From: Melioribacteraceae bacterium
GTDB lineage: Bacteria; Bacteroidota; Ignavibacteria; Ignavibacteriales; Melioribacteraceae
Assembly (NCBI GenBank): GCA_035362835.1
Contig: DAOSDY010000001.1
Coordinates: 1,054,001-1,118,000, forward strand
Direction: 5' to 3'
Length of the DNA stretch: 64,000 nucleotides
The translations under genes were made by a program, and so were the position numbers. Positions within the stretch are counted from its first letter, which is position 1. Every line of letters begins with the position of its first letter. The notes below the pieces were generated by a model. That model did not search any database. It was not told the origin of the DNA and saw only the letters and a program-made list of their open reading frames with translations. This document shows positions 17,029 through 26,220 of the stretch, in pieces.

Positions 17029-17973
17029 TTAATAATCATCATGCGGGACGGTTATAACCACGTTCCCTTTCTTATGTCCTTTGTCCACGTACCTGTGAGC
17101 TTCCCTTATCTGATCCAGCGGATAGATTCTATCGATAACTGATTTCAACTTCCCCGCATCACAAAGATCCTTTAATGCGTAAAGGTCATTCACGTTCAAT
17201 TTGATATTGCCCGATGCCGTAAGAACATTAATAAATCGCCCGTTTGCGGAGAGGGGCTTTCTCCTTTTCGAATGTTCGATCTTTCCTACTGCGTCGTAGA
17301 TAACATCGAAAGTTTCATTGTTCTGTGTAAAGTCCTCTTTAGTATAATCAATAACTTTATCAGCGCCGAGGGATTTCACCAGCTCAATGTTCGAAGTGCT
17401 GCATACGGCCGTTACTTCGGCGCCGTAATTCTTAGCGATCTGAATTGCATAAGTGCCTACACTCCCGGAAGCGCCGTAGATCAGTGCTTTCTCCCCTTTG
17501 CGAATGTTGGCTTTTCGGAGATGTATCAACGCGGTTATTCCGCCGTTGGATACGGGCGCGGCTTCTTCGTGAGTCATGTTAGCGGGTTTGATTGCGAGGA
17601 TTCCATTCTCCGGCAGGCAGCAATACTGTGCGTATGTGCCGAATCTGAATTCCGTGGACGCAAAGACCGGATCTCCAACTTTGAAACGCGTTACATCTTT
17701 TCCTATTGCTTCAACTTCTCCTGAAAGCTCCATGCCTAATATTTTTTTCCGCGGACCTTTAAAGCCGAGGACAATTCTCATCATCGGTTTGAAGAAGAAG
17801 TCTTTTACAGGACCCATCCCCGGTTCAAACCGGCGGATCTTTGTATCGCCTATGTGTGCCGTTGTTGCTAAAATTTTGACAAGGACTTCATTCGGTTTGG
17901 GCGCGGGTTTTTCAACTTCCCGGATCTCAAGAACTTCAGGCGGACCGTACTTTGTGCAGATGACTGCTTTCAT
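17029..17973 (-). CDS. NAD(P)-dependent MDR oxidoreductase (quinone reductase-like)
   Basis: A 314-residue medium-chain dehydrogenase/reductase. It opens MKAVICTKYGPPEVLEIREV, has the GMELSGEVEAIGKDVTRFKVGDPVF segment, the nucleotide-binding loop YGASGSVGTYAIQIAKNYGAEVTAV, and the family end AHRYVDKGHKKGNVVI. The catalytic and structural zinc ligands of true alcohol dehydrogenases are not evident, so zinc-free quinone or enone reduction fits better. An upstream in-frame start would add 28 residues, but the ATG at 17973 is preceded by AAAGGA and begins with the family's usual MKA. Stands alone; substrate unknown. Confidence 0.88.
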   Translation of the reverse strand: MKAVICTKYGPPEVLEIREVEKPAPKPNEVLVKILATTAHIGDTKIRRFEPGMGPVKDFFFKPMMRIVLGFKGPRKKILGMELSGEVEAIGKDVTRFKVGDPVFASTEFRFGTYAQYCCLPENGILAIKPANMTHEEAAPVSNGGITALIHLRKANIRKGEKALIYGASGSVGTYAIQIAKNYGAEVTAVCSTSNIELVKSLGADKVIDYTKEDFTQNNETFDVIYDAVGKIEHSKRRKPLSANGRFINVLTASGNIKLNVNDLYALKDLCDAGKLKSVIDRIYPLDQIREAHRYVDKGHKKGNVVITVPHDDY

Positions 17974-18204
17974 AAAATTCCTTTTAAAGTGTAATTGCGG
18001 AAAGTTAGACGTATTAAATTGGTTATTCGTTTGTTGAAAGGTTGCTTCTCCTTCCACAATTCCTCGCTTCGCTCGGAAAGCTAAGGACAGGGTTCGGTGT
18101 TCTTTGTTCGTAGTTGGTTTGGAGAGATCTGGATTCTCGCTACATGTTACCCGTTACAGATTACAGATCACTGATTACTCAATTTAATTACGTTTCAGAA
18201 ACAA

Positions 18205-18240
18205 TCCGGAGGGCGCAGTACGCGCCCCCGGATGCTAAAA
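18205..18240 (-). terminator. probable terminator of the DUF1761 gene
   Basis: TCCGGGGGCGC and GCGCCCTCCGGA on the minus strand form an 11-base stem with one bulge and a five-base loop, followed by TTGTTTC. It begins a few bases past the stop codon of the membrane protein gene. Confidence 0.6.
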
Positions 18241-18243
18241 AAA

Positions 18244-18651
18244 TTACTTCCAGATGCCGAGCAAGCCGCCCATCAATGTATATGTTACTGCCTGGTAGCC
18301 GGCATCTATTAAAAACAGCTTGAGTGATTTCCTGCCGAAGAGGTATGTAATCCCTAACGAAGCGGCGACCCACCCGATACCCGCGAGGGCGCCGGCTGTT
18401 AATCCCCACATCAGATCCGCCTTCTCGCCCAGGAAAGCCGCGAGGTTGAACGCGATTACTAGCGACAGTACGAACGATAATCCGAAGATCCTTGCCATAT
18501 TAGATTTCTTAAGACTCTCTTCAGTAAAGTTCATCTCTTTCATCCACTGCTTTCCGAACAGAGGACCGTACCAGAGTCCCCCGATAATAAAACCGAGAAG
18601 CGCGGCAAAGAACACCGCGAGGTAATTTATATGAATCTGAGCGCCTTCCAT
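18244..18651 (-). CDS. DUF1761-family membrane protein
   Basis: A 135-residue integral membrane protein with four hydrophobic helices. The opening (INYLAVFFAALLGFIIGGLWYGPLFGKQWMKE) is the signature of the DUF1761 family, whose function is not established. An AAGGAGGGCAA ribosome-binding site precedes the ATG. It is probably monocistronic with its own GC-rich terminator. Neighbours are unrelated. Confidence 0.85.
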   Translation of the reverse strand: MEGAQIHINYLAVFFAALLGFIIGGLWYGPLFGKQWMKEMNFTEESLKKSNMARIFGLSFVLSLVIAFNLAAFLGEKADLMWGLTAGALAGIGWVAASLGITYLFGRKSLKLFLIDAGYQAVTYTLMGGLLGIWK

Positions 18652-18884
18652 TTGCCCTCCTTATAATTGAATGACGGGGATCAAACTAATGAAATTATTT
18701 TTACGGCGGAAAATATTTTTTTTAAAAATTATTTATAAAAAGCTCACAATAAGACCTTAAGGTTTTCTAACGACCTGCACCATCATGCGGGTAAAATTGA
18801 GCGTAAAGGGGTATAACAAAATTTTTTCACTTCTTTTGCGCGTCCAATCATTTAAATTTGCGGCGGTTATTAATGGAATTAAAA

Positions 18885-19715
18885 ATGAATTATAGATTCG
18901 GTTTATTCTTTATTATCATCGTATCGCTCATCGTTCAATGCACAAACAATGAGCCGACAGGCCCGGACCACCGCGCGCTGTTATTAAACCGGAGTTTCGA
19001 TTCGGTAACAGTCCGGCTTGAATACGGCAAAGAGATTCTGATCAACAATTACGCGATGTTAAAGTTCGAAGGCGTGGCGAGCGACTCACGCTGCCCTATC
19101 GACGCAATCTGCGTATGGCCCGGCAACGGCGAAGTTAAAATGAGTCTGAAGGCGGAACGCGAGAAGAAGGAGTTTACGGTAAATACGCTTCTGGAACCGC
19201 GGAGCTACCGGTTCGATGAGTTCGTTATAGAGCTTAAGTCGCTCAATCCATCGCGCAGGTCGGATCAGCAGATAAAGCCGGATGAATACAGTGTTGACCT
19301 TGTTATCAAACCCGCAGCAGGCGGAACGAACAATTCAGTGCCCGTAAAACTTATCGAGGGGAATAACACGGACATTTTAAAGCGTGACCGCCTGGACGTG
19401 AATTCGTTCTCTCTGAACGGTGATAAGCTCGTATTCAACCTATCGTATTCAGGCGGATGCAGAGACCATTCGATCGAACTCTATGCGTTTAAGGAGATTC
19501 AGAAAACGAGTCCGGCGCAGGCGACTCTGATACTTTCCCACAACGGCAACGGGGATATGTGCGAGGCGTATATAACGAAAACCGCATCGTTCGACCTTAC
19601 GGCTCTAAAGAATTACCTTAAGTCGGTGCACGGCATCAGCGATAAAGCGCTTCTGATAATACACGATCCTTCCGGCAGGCCTATCCGCAATCCTGTGGTG
19701 GAGTACAAGTTTTAG
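18885..19715 (+). CDS. lipoprotein of unknown function
   Basis: A 276-residue lipoprotein (MNYRFGLFFIIIVSLIVQC; lipobox IVQC). Upstream in-frame starts at 18858 and 18873 exist; the ATG at 18885 has GGA at a suitable distance and gives a clean signal. The middle part holds a conserved-looking motif, DSRCPIDAICVWPGNGEV, with paired cysteines, a pattern I recall from uncharacterised Bacteroidota secreted proteins. The C-terminal half has another cysteine pair (GGCRDH, GDMCEAY). These suggest disulfides in the periplasm or at the surface. Function unknown. Confidence 0.75.
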   Translation: MNYRFGLFFIIIVSLIVQCTNNEPTGPDHRALLLNRSFDSVTVRLEYGKEILINNYAMLKFEGVASDSRCPIDAICVWPGNGEVKMSLKAEREKKEFTVNTLLEPRSYRFDEFVIELKSLNPSRRSDQQIKPDEYSVDLVIKPAAGGTNNSVPVKLIEGNNTDILKRDRLDVNSFSLNGDKLVFNLSYSGGCRDHSIELYAFKEIQKTSPAQATLILSHNGNGDMCEAYITKTASFDLTALKNYLKSVHGISDKALLIIHDPSGRPIRNPVVEYKF

Positions 19716-19765
19716 TAAAATTGCAATAGAATACTATTGATCCAACGGCTTGTTTAATGCAGTCT

Positions 19766-19845
19766 GTCATTCCGGCCTTGTGCCGGAATCTGTTCGTTAC
19801 AAAAATTCTATTATGTGCAGATTCTGAAATGAATTCAGAATGACA
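19766..19845. repeat. dispersed palindromic repeat copy 4
   Basis: Starts GTCATTCCGGCCTTGTGCCGGAATCTG and ends CAGATTCTGAAATGAATTCAGAATGAC, so the outer ends GTCATTC and GAATGAC are inverted. Each half is itself a small hairpin (TTCCGGCcttgtGCCGGAA and TTCTGAAATGAATTCAGAA). It lies between convergent genes. Confidence 0.7.
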
Positions 19846-19917
19846 ACAAAATTTTAAGCCACTTTCAATACGTGTTAACCCGCCAAATCAGCGTTCTATC
19901 AGCATCTATATTCTTTG

Positions 19918-20559
19918 TCAGAATGCAAAGCGGACGAGTTTTATACTCTTTCCGTCGGCGAGGTGCTGCACTTCATACTTGGTAAGGATTTTTTCCTCAT
20001 CGGTGAGTTTACCGCCGGCATAAAGGTCGCTGCTCTCTTTAAGAAGTTTAAGTCCGGACTCATTCACAACTTTCAGCGTATAATTGTAGAGAGTATCGTC
20101 GTCTGTTTTAAGATTGACCTTTCCCCCGCTCTTCAGAATTTTCTTATAGATTTCGAGGAACCTCGGATGAGTAAGCCGTTTTTTCATACTGCTCCGGCGC
20201 GGATAAGGATCGGGGAATGTAATCCAGATCTCATCAACGCTCGCTGGTGCGAATATTTCCGCGAGGAGTTCGGCATAACCCACCAGAAAACCGGCGTTGG
20301 CAACTTTAATTTCGTTCGAGTGTTTAGCGCCGTTATAGATGCGCGAGGGCTTGCGGTCGACACCTATAAAATTTTTCCGGGGATGGAGCTGCGCGAGGCT
20401 GATTGTGTAATCCCCACGGCCGCATCCGAGCTCTAATGTAAATCCCGATTGATGACCGAAGTATGCGCATATATTCTGAAATACATTTTCGTCTTTATAG
20501 CCGAAGACATTGCTGAAATTTTTTACTTCGGCAATCTTAATATGTTTTTTACGGGGCAT
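19918..20559 (-). CDS. trmB: tRNA (guanine-N7-)-methyltransferase
   Basis: A 213-residue SAM-dependent enzyme that methylates G46 in the variable loop of tRNAs. The SAM-binding loop LELGCGRGDYT, the ligand acidic residue in FIGVDRKPSR, and the TrmB signature WITFPDPYPRRSSMKKRL are all present, as is the late ESSDLYA stretch. The longer ORF begins 31 residues upstream, but the ATG at 20559 gives the usual short basic start (MPRKKHIK). The first 23 codons and upstream bases also exist as a decayed copy at 24971..25040. Confidence 0.93.
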   Translation of the reverse strand: MPRKKHIKIAEVKNFSNVFGYKDENVFQNICAYFGHQSGFTLELGCGRGDYTISLAQLHPRKNFIGVDRKPSRIYNGAKHSNEIKVANAGFLVGYAELLAEIFAPASVDEIWITFPDPYPRRSSMKKRLTHPRFLEIYKKILKSGGKVNLKTDDDTLYNYTLKVVNESGLKLLKESSDLYAGGKLTDEEKILTKYEVQHLADGKSIKLVRFAF

Positions 20560-20677
20560 TATTAAAAGATTGATTTTGTGAAACGGAAAATACAAATTAT
20601 CCGCGGAGAATGAGAAAGGATTGTTAAACCGCCCGGCCAATTCTTGTGTCAATAATCAGTATAATCAGAGAAATGGA

Positions 20678-21457
20678 ATGAAGATCATCAGCTCATTAAA
20701 AAATACGGTAGTAATTACATTTTTAATTATTTCCGGCTGTTCCGGTTTAAAAGAGGTTGAGAGTAATATTCCGAAGGATCAGGTCATCATCGACGGAATT
20801 CAGAGTGAATGGGAGGGAAAATTAAACTTTGATACCAAGTTGAAAGTAGCTGTGGGATTCATGAACGACTACGGGAATTTATATATCTGCCTTACTACGG
20901 GCGACCGTTCGAACATCATGAAGATTCTGCGGCTTGGTGTAACTATCTGGCTCGAACCTTTAAACGGTAAAAAGATTGGAATCAAATATCCGTTAACCGG
21001 AACGGAACCGTTCCTGGAGGAGAGACCCGGAAATATTGAGGAAAATCCCGATGATCGGTTTCTTAAAATGATATCAAGGTTTAACGAACTCTCAATTGTA
21101 AACGAGGATGATTACCCTCTCTATCTCTTAAGGAGCGATGACGAGCAGAATATAAAAGCGAAGATCGGATTGACACAGGGAAGGATGGTATACGAAATTA
21201 AAATTCCCCTCTCAACAAACCGCACTGCAAAATATTTTGTTGAAGCTTCTCCGCCGGAGGCGATACGGATCGGAATTGAAACGAATCAGTTTAAAATGGA
21301 GTCCCCTTCCCGAAAGCCGACGGGCAGAATGAATACCGGAGGCGGTCAGGGCGGAGGCAGAAGGCAGGGAGGAATGCAGGGAGGACGAAATCCCGAAATG
21401 AATATGGACCCGCTTGAATTATGGTTTGATATTAAGCTTTTAGGAAGTGATGTTTAA
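20678..21457 (+). CDS. lipoprotein with CBM9/DOMON-like domain
   Basis: A 259-residue lipoprotein (signal through LIISGC, Cys about residue 21). After the anchor, DQVIIDGIQSEWEGKLNF matches the start of CBM9/DOMON-like beta-sandwich domains seen in DUF5916-type proteins (compare 38650 and 40926). A glycine/arginine-rich linker (GGGQGGGRRQGGMQGGR) precedes the last strand. The start at 20678 follows GAGAAATGGA and gives a clean signal; upstream in-frame codons add a polar leader. It lies divergent to trmB. A binding role for sugars or haem is only suggested by the fold. Confidence 0.72.
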   Translation: MKIISSLKNTVVITFLIISGCSGLKEVESNIPKDQVIIDGIQSEWEGKLNFDTKLKVAVGFMNDYGNLYICLTTGDRSNIMKILRLGVTIWLEPLNGKKIGIKYPLTGTEPFLEERPGNIEENPDDRFLKMISRFNELSIVNEDDYPLYLLRSDDEQNIKAKIGLTQGRMVYEIKIPLSTNRTAKYFVEASPPEAIRIGIETNQFKMESPSRKPTGRMNTGGGQGGGRRQGGMQGGRNPEMNMDPLELWFDIKLLGSDV

Positions 21458-21565
21458 ATAGAGGTTATTAACAAAATAAGAAAATGGAATTCAGCCGATG
21501 TTATATCATAAGCAGTGCTGTGAAAAATTTTTCAAGAAAAATTAACCTTGGTTTTCTTAACAAAA

Positions 21566-21620
21566 AAGTCCGCCGGATTTCACAATTTTTTTTATAATTA
21601 TTAAAAAATCTGGCAGACTT
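21566..21620. repeat. imperfect inverted repeat in AT-rich gap
   Basis: AAGTCCGCCGGATTT and AAATCTGGCAGACTT form 15-base arms with two mismatches (G-U pairs in one RNA direction) around about 25 A/T bases. It lies between convergent genes and could be a bidirectional terminator or a MITE-like remnant. Confidence 0.55.
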
Positions 21621-21676
21621 AAAATGATTAATATGAATCGTAAAAAATTAATTCCGAAAAAACCCAATCTTAAATT

Positions 21677-24463
21677 TTACTTAATAAGAATCATTTTTTT
21701 AGTGCTTGAATAAGCATCAGCTTCCACCCGATAATAATAAACTCCGCTGGCTAATCCTTGCGCGTTAAACCGGACCGAATATTGTCCGGCATTTTGTTTT
21801 CCGTTTACCAAAGTCGATACTTCTCCTCCCGTAACATCGTATATCGTTAGTTTTACATTAGATTCCTTCGGTATGCTGTATGAAATTGATGTAGATGGAT
21901 TAAACGGGTTGGGGTAGTTTTGACTTAATGAATAATTCGAAGGAATGCTGGCGTTTTGATTCACCGATACCGCACCGTTTATTTGACCCCTGAAAGCACC
22001 CCGGCCATGAGTTGCTACTACAACAACACCATCACTGCTTCTTCCGGCTATAGTTTCAACCACAACATTTCCAATTAAAGACGGGGCTTCTAAAGACCAG
22101 ACCGTGTTCATGGCATCGAGAGTTTCTGTTGAATAAACACCTGTGCTCGTCGCAACCAAATATAGTTTTGAATTATTAAAAGGGAGTATTATGGCTGAAC
22201 GGATTGAAGGACCCTGGTTGTTGCTCCCTCCCTGTAAATTTCCTTCTATTGCAGTCCAGTTAGCACCGCCGTCGTTCGAATGAAAAAGTCCAATAATTCC
22301 ATAATTAGATAAACACAGAATAATCTCATTGGCATTTTGAGGATTAACAGCAATGGCGCTAACATAAGAACCAGAGGTTACCTGAGAAAGGTTGGGAGAA
22401 ATATTGACCGCAGCCGTACCTGTTTTTGAATTTTCTAATTTAAAAACAACCGGGTTACCGGCATCGGAGTATGCGCCCAGATATAAAATGTGGGCGGGAT
22501 TCTTCGAAATACTTAATGTAGTATAGACATAATTTTGCGGTAGGTTTAAATCTAACGATGTCCACCCTTGTGAAAGTTTATCAGGATTGAAATCAGGAAG
22601 ATTACTTAACTCCTTATTCCTCCAAAGTAAATTACCGGCAAGGTAATACATATAGTCCTCGTCTTGCGGATCAACAACAAAAGGATTTATAAATAATTGA
22701 CCTGTTGCATCATTGGGAGTTATACTGCTCCACCGGGTTGGATCGGGATTTCCATTCTGGTCGTATCCTAATCTGACCACGGAACCATTTTGAGTTGATA
22801 CGAACGCATATTTAGCACCAAGATAAGAATATGAACCATCTCCGGTACTAACATCTCTATGCGGAGATGCATTAGAGCCATCAAACCTGAAATAAGGCGT
22901 TCCATTATCCTGTGTTCCGCCAAGAAGCCTGCTGTCGCTAGGGGTATCGTAAATCGACATAGTATAATATTGCGTTACGTTATATGTTCTATCCTTGTTC
23001 GTCCATGGAAATAATTCTTGATAATTTGTTGTAGATGCTTGTGAAGTAAAACTTAATCCTCCATCATGAGCAACCCATAAATCATCCGCACTATTAGGAT
23101 CAAAGACAAATGCGTGAACATCTGGATGAAGATCCGGATGAGAACTGTTATTATTTTCTACAGTGTAACCACCAATCCAATTAACTTTTTTATCTTCAAT
23201 CTTTGTCGCAAAACCATCTAAAGTTCTATAGACATTGGTTAAACCAAAAAAGACAATATTTTCGTTTGCGGGGTGAACAGCTAAAGCCATATTATAATTA
23301 CCCTGACTGTTCAGCAATCCATTTTCCTCGGTGCTGTATACTTGAATATTGTTGCTTAAATCTTCTATTTGTTCGGTATTAATATCTATTTTCAACATGC
23401 GCAAATCATCCGCTTGCGTATTCTGAAATTTATTACCCGTATTCATAAGAGCGTAAGCAACATTTGGTTTTGATGCGGCGAATGCAAGAACAGTTCTGTC
23501 ATGCTCTGAAGGGTAATTTGCGCTGGTTATAAATTTCCATGTAGCCCCATCATCAGTTGAATAATAAAATCCGGGATTATTCGATTGCGATTGTGAGTTT
23601 GTTTTTTGTGATAAAGAAGCGAGAAGTGCTCCATCCTTATTTACCTTAATATCTGTTCTCAAGTGCTCATTCAATGCGCCCAGTGATGGTGTAAAAGTAT
23701 TTCCCTGATCTGTTGATTTTACAATAAGTCCAGCGTTGGTTGCAATAAAAACAGATCCGGTTTTCGGATTGACAATAATTTCGTTTGTAAAAGAATAAAT
23801 ATCGCTCCATTCAACATTACTCTGAACCTTTGTGCTGGGAAGTATTTGCCAGGTTTCACCATTGTCGGTTGATTTATAAACGCCGCCCCCGTAAAACTTC
23901 GCACCACCGCTTCTATCGCCAGCGGAACCATCCATTTCTCCGGCAGAGTAATACCAGGTACTTGTAAAGCCATCTCGCGTATCCTGAGCTATAGCTACAA
24001 CACTTTGTATTTCATTTGGCGACGTTTTTAAATTCCATGTTATTCCCTTATCTGTTGATTTCCATACACCCCCGCTAACCCCCCCGGCCAAAATAACATT
24101 AGAATTTTTTATATCTATTGCCAGGGCTCTGGTTCTTCCCCCTAAATCAACCGGTCCGGCTTCCTGCCAGTCAAATTTAAGAGTATTGTTTCCTTTAAAT
24201 AATTTCCGTGATGTGGGTAATGTTTTGGAATAAGTAATTTCAATTTCTCGTATATTCGATGGAATCTCATTAAGTCTTGGATCACGAAGCTTGTTAAAAA
24301 AGTAATCGCTTCTCATTTTTTTACTTTCAATTTTAGCCTTGGGGCTGCCAGAGGATCTGACTTTTGGAGATATGGAACTTGAGTTGATGCCTAAATCAGC
24401 GGAAGAAAATAATGCCGCAATTAATAATACAACTAAGCCGGTAATTTGAGATTTTATTTTCAT
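21677..24463 (-). CDS. large secreted T9SS cargo with BNR/sortilin-like repeats
   Basis: A 928-residue secreted protein. It has a signal peptide (MKIKSQITGLVVLLIAALFSS), a pro-like N-terminal region, and many BNR/Asp-box units such as 'WKSTDKGITWNLK', 'YKSTDNGETWQIL', 'VKSTDQGNTFTPS', 'YYSTDDGATWKFI' and 'FHSNDGGANWTAI', arranged as in VPS10/sortilin-type propellers. The end carries YSLSQNYPNPFNPSTSI, IYDVTGGEVSTL, GVYYYRV and KKMILIK, a complete type A sorting domain. It follows the small lipoprotein gene at 24475 by 11 bases, so they are likely co-transcribed. Probably surface-exposed; no catalytic residues recognised. Confidence 0.88.
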   Translation of the reverse strand: MKIKSQITGLVVLLIAALFSSADLGINSSSISPKVRSSGSPKAKIESKKMRSDYFFNKLRDPRLNEIPSNIREIEITYSKTLPTSRKLFKGNNTLKFDWQEAGPVDLGGRTRALAIDIKNSNVILAGGVSGGVWKSTDKGITWNLKTSPNEIQSVVAIAQDTRDGFTSTWYYSAGEMDGSAGDRSGGAKFYGGGVYKSTDNGETWQILPSTKVQSNVEWSDIYSFTNEIIVNPKTGSVFIATNAGLIVKSTDQGNTFTPSLGALNEHLRTDIKVNKDGALLASLSQKTNSQSQSNNPGFYYSTDDGATWKFITSANYPSEHDRTVLAFAASKPNVAYALMNTGNKFQNTQADDLRMLKIDINTEQIEDLSNNIQVYSTEENGLLNSQGNYNMALAVHPANENIVFFGLTNVYRTLDGFATKIEDKKVNWIGGYTVENNNSSHPDLHPDVHAFVFDPNSADDLWVAHDGGLSFTSQASTTNYQELFPWTNKDRTYNVTQYYTMSIYDTPSDSRLLGGTQDNGTPYFRFDGSNASPHRDVSTGDGSYSYLGAKYAFVSTQNGSVVRLGYDQNGNPDPTRWSSITPNDATGQLFINPFVVDPQDEDYMYYLAGNLLWRNKELSNLPDFNPDKLSQGWTSLDLNLPQNYVYTTLSISKNPAHILYLGAYSDAGNPVVFKLENSKTGTAAVNISPNLSQVTSGSYVSAIAVNPQNANEIILCLSNYGIIGLFHSNDGGANWTAIEGNLQGGSNNQGPSIRSAIILPFNNSKLYLVATSTGVYSTETLDAMNTVWSLEAPSLIGNVVVETIAGRSSDGVVVVATHGRGAFRGQINGAVSVNQNASIPSNYSLSQNYPNPFNPSTSISYSIPKESNVKLTIYDVTGGEVSTLVNGKQNAGQYSVRFNAQGLASGVYYYRVEADAYSSTKKMILIK

Positions 24464-24474
24464 AAATCCTTTCG

Positions 24475-24861
24475 TTAATTGTTTTTAGATATGTAAATAA
24501 TTTCCCATTTGTGTGAATCTTTTGTATCAACTCCTCCCTGAAACAACTTCAATTCTATGGTATATGATTCCCCTTTATTTGTTTTGGAGAGGAATGTTTT
24601 TACCGCATCGAGTGTTGCAAGAGCGGTAAAGTTTGAATTTTGGGGAATTGGAGAAGACGCCGCGCCATAACCAAGAATTTGGGTTACGGTTAATTCTACT
24701 AAGAAATTTGAGCCTGCGGTTTCTATAGTTCCAATCAGACCAACAATATGGGCTGTTCCAGGAGGAAATTTTTCTCTGGTTACGAATTGAGATTGGTTTG
24801 AAGTACAGCTTTGAAGTAGGAATACAACAAAAAAAAACGGAAAAGTAAAAACGTGTTTCAT
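24475..24861 (-). CDS. small lipoprotein upstream of the T9SS cargo
   Basis: A 128-residue lipoprotein with signal MKHVFTFPFFFVVFLLQSC (lipobox LQSC). The mature part is short and beta-rich (HIVGLIGTIETAGSNFLVELTVTQILGYG). It ends 11 bases before the start of the 928-residue T9SS cargo gene and should share its transcript. No family recognised; a helper or anchor role for the cargo is a guess from adjacency. Confidence 0.7.
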   Translation of the reverse strand: MKHVFTFPFFFVVFLLQSCTSNQSQFVTREKFPPGTAHIVGLIGTIETAGSNFLVELTVTQILGYGAASSPIPQNSNFTALATLDAVKTFLSKTNKGESYTIELKLFQGGVDTKDSHKWEIIYISKNN

Positions 24862-24970
24862 TATATTACTTTCATCTGTGTGAAAAAAATATTGAGGGAC
24901 TCGATGTCTTAATATATCTATTTTTTTCTCTTTTATCCAAAAGACAGGTTAAAATATTAACACTTTACCG

Positions 24971-25040
24971 TCTTTATAATTGAAGACATTGTTTAAATTT
25001 TTTACTCCGGCAATCTTAATATGCTTTTCACGGGGTATTT
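24971..25040 (-). pseudogene. decayed partial copy of the trmB 5' end
   Basis: About 60 of 70 bases match 20492..20561, the first codons of trmB and its translation start. Read on the minus strand it still spells IPREKHIKIAGVKNLNNVFNYKD against MPRKKHIKIAEVKNFSNVFGYKD, but the start ATG is now ATA and the similarity stops after about 23 codons. The flanks are AT-rich, and no full-length second trmB is present. Confidence 0.8.
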
Positions 25041-25128
25041 TAAAGAGAAATAGTTATAACGTTATTCCATCAAACCGGAGCGGTTTTGGGGCGTCCTATC
25101 CTAAATCAATTAAACCATAGAACATAAT

Positions 25129-26202
25129 ATGGCGCGACATAAATTCCTCCCCGTTTTATCTTTACTTCTTTACTTTAGTGTTGCAACGATCGAAGCGCAA
25201 AGCGCGGCATCGAATTTTGAATTGAAGAAACTTGCGGAGAATGTCTACGGTGTTGTCCGGAAGGATCCCCCGGGACTGATGTGCGACGGCAACAGCGGAT
25301 TCATTATAAACGAAAAGGACGTTGTAGTAATCGATGCCCCGGAAGCAACAAAAGAAATAATTGCCGGACTTAAAAAGATAACCGACAAGCCAGTTAAGTA
25401 TGTAATCAATACTCACTGGCATGATGATCATATTACCGGTAATCAATACTACCGTGATGCATATCCCGGGGTTGAGTTTATTGCTCATACGAATACAAAA
25501 GAATACCTGCCTGTTCATGGATTGGCTAACAGAAACAATATGATTCAAAGTGCGCCGGGCGGAGTTGTATATTTGAAATCCCTACTTGAAAAAAATGAAA
25601 GCTTCGGCGGCGGCCCGATTACTGATGAAGAGCGTGAAAGCTATTTAAGCGATATCAAGTTAGTAGAGCATTACCTTGACATAGTTCCAAAGACGGAATT
25701 CATTCTACCTACAATAACTTTCAGCGATTCATTAATACTCGATTGCGGAAACAGAAAGATCAAGCTGATCAAACCGGGCAGCGGGCATACAGCCGGTGAT
25801 ATTGCTGTATTCCTACCTGAAGAGAGAATACTTTTTACGGGAGACCTTGTAGTTTCACCTGTTCCGCTTGTAGGAAGCGAGCAGTCGCACATATCCGCCT
25901 GGAGTTCCGCTCTTAAGAATTTACGCATTCTCGATGCCGGGATAATTGTACCGGGGCACGGCAAAGTAATGTACGATGATTTATTTATCCGCAATATGGA
26001 ATTGCTCTTCGAATCAATAACCAAACAGACAAGAGAAGCGGTTACATCGGGTAAATCGCTCGATGAAACTCTGTCGGCTGTTAATCTTAAAGAGTTTGAA
26101 CTTTTGTTTGCGGGAGATTCCAAACTGAAAAAAGTCCTATTCGATTATTATGTGAAAGGCCCTTCGGTTAGGGCGGCTTACCGGGAGTTTAAGACACAGT
26201 AG
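25129..26202 (+). CDS. exported MBL-fold metallo-hydrolase
   Basis: A 357-residue MBL-fold protein with a signal peptide (MARHKFLPVLSLLLYFSVATIEAQ). The zinc motif NTHWHDDHITGN (HxHxDH), GSGHTAGD, LFTGDLVV and PGHGKV give the usual five histidines and bridging aspartate. This layout is shared by secreted lactamase-like and quinoprotein-relay-type hydrolases; substrate not deducible. The longer linker between the HxHxDH motif and the next histidine (about 100 residues, including a DEERESYL loop) distinguishes it from the gene at 8..916. It converges with the nuclease gene 18 bases away. Confidence 0.87.
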   Translation: MARHKFLPVLSLLLYFSVATIEAQSAASNFELKKLAENVYGVVRKDPPGLMCDGNSGFIINEKDVVVIDAPEATKEIIAGLKKITDKPVKYVINTHWHDDHITGNQYYRDAYPGVEFIAHTNTKEYLPVHGLANRNNMIQSAPGGVVYLKSLLEKNESFGGGPITDEERESYLSDIKLVEHYLDIVPKTEFILPTITFSDSLILDCGNRKIKLIKPGSGHTAGDIAVFLPEERILFTGDLVVSPVPLVGSEQSHISAWSSALKNLRILDAGIIVPGHGKVMYDDLFIRNMELLFESITKQTREAVTSGKSLDETLSAVNLKEFELLFAGDSKLKKVLFDYYVKGPSVRAAYREFKTQ

Positions 26203-26220
26203 AAGTAAAGAGATGGGGAC

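Noticed and set aside
18110..18180. Degenerate GTTAC/GATTAC tandem repeats
   Set aside because: Low-complexity run without a clear unit or second occurrence in the window; no function can be supported.
19915..20436. 173-codon plus-strand ORF
   Set aside because: It is antisense to trmB, has no ribosome-binding site and no recognisable protein features.
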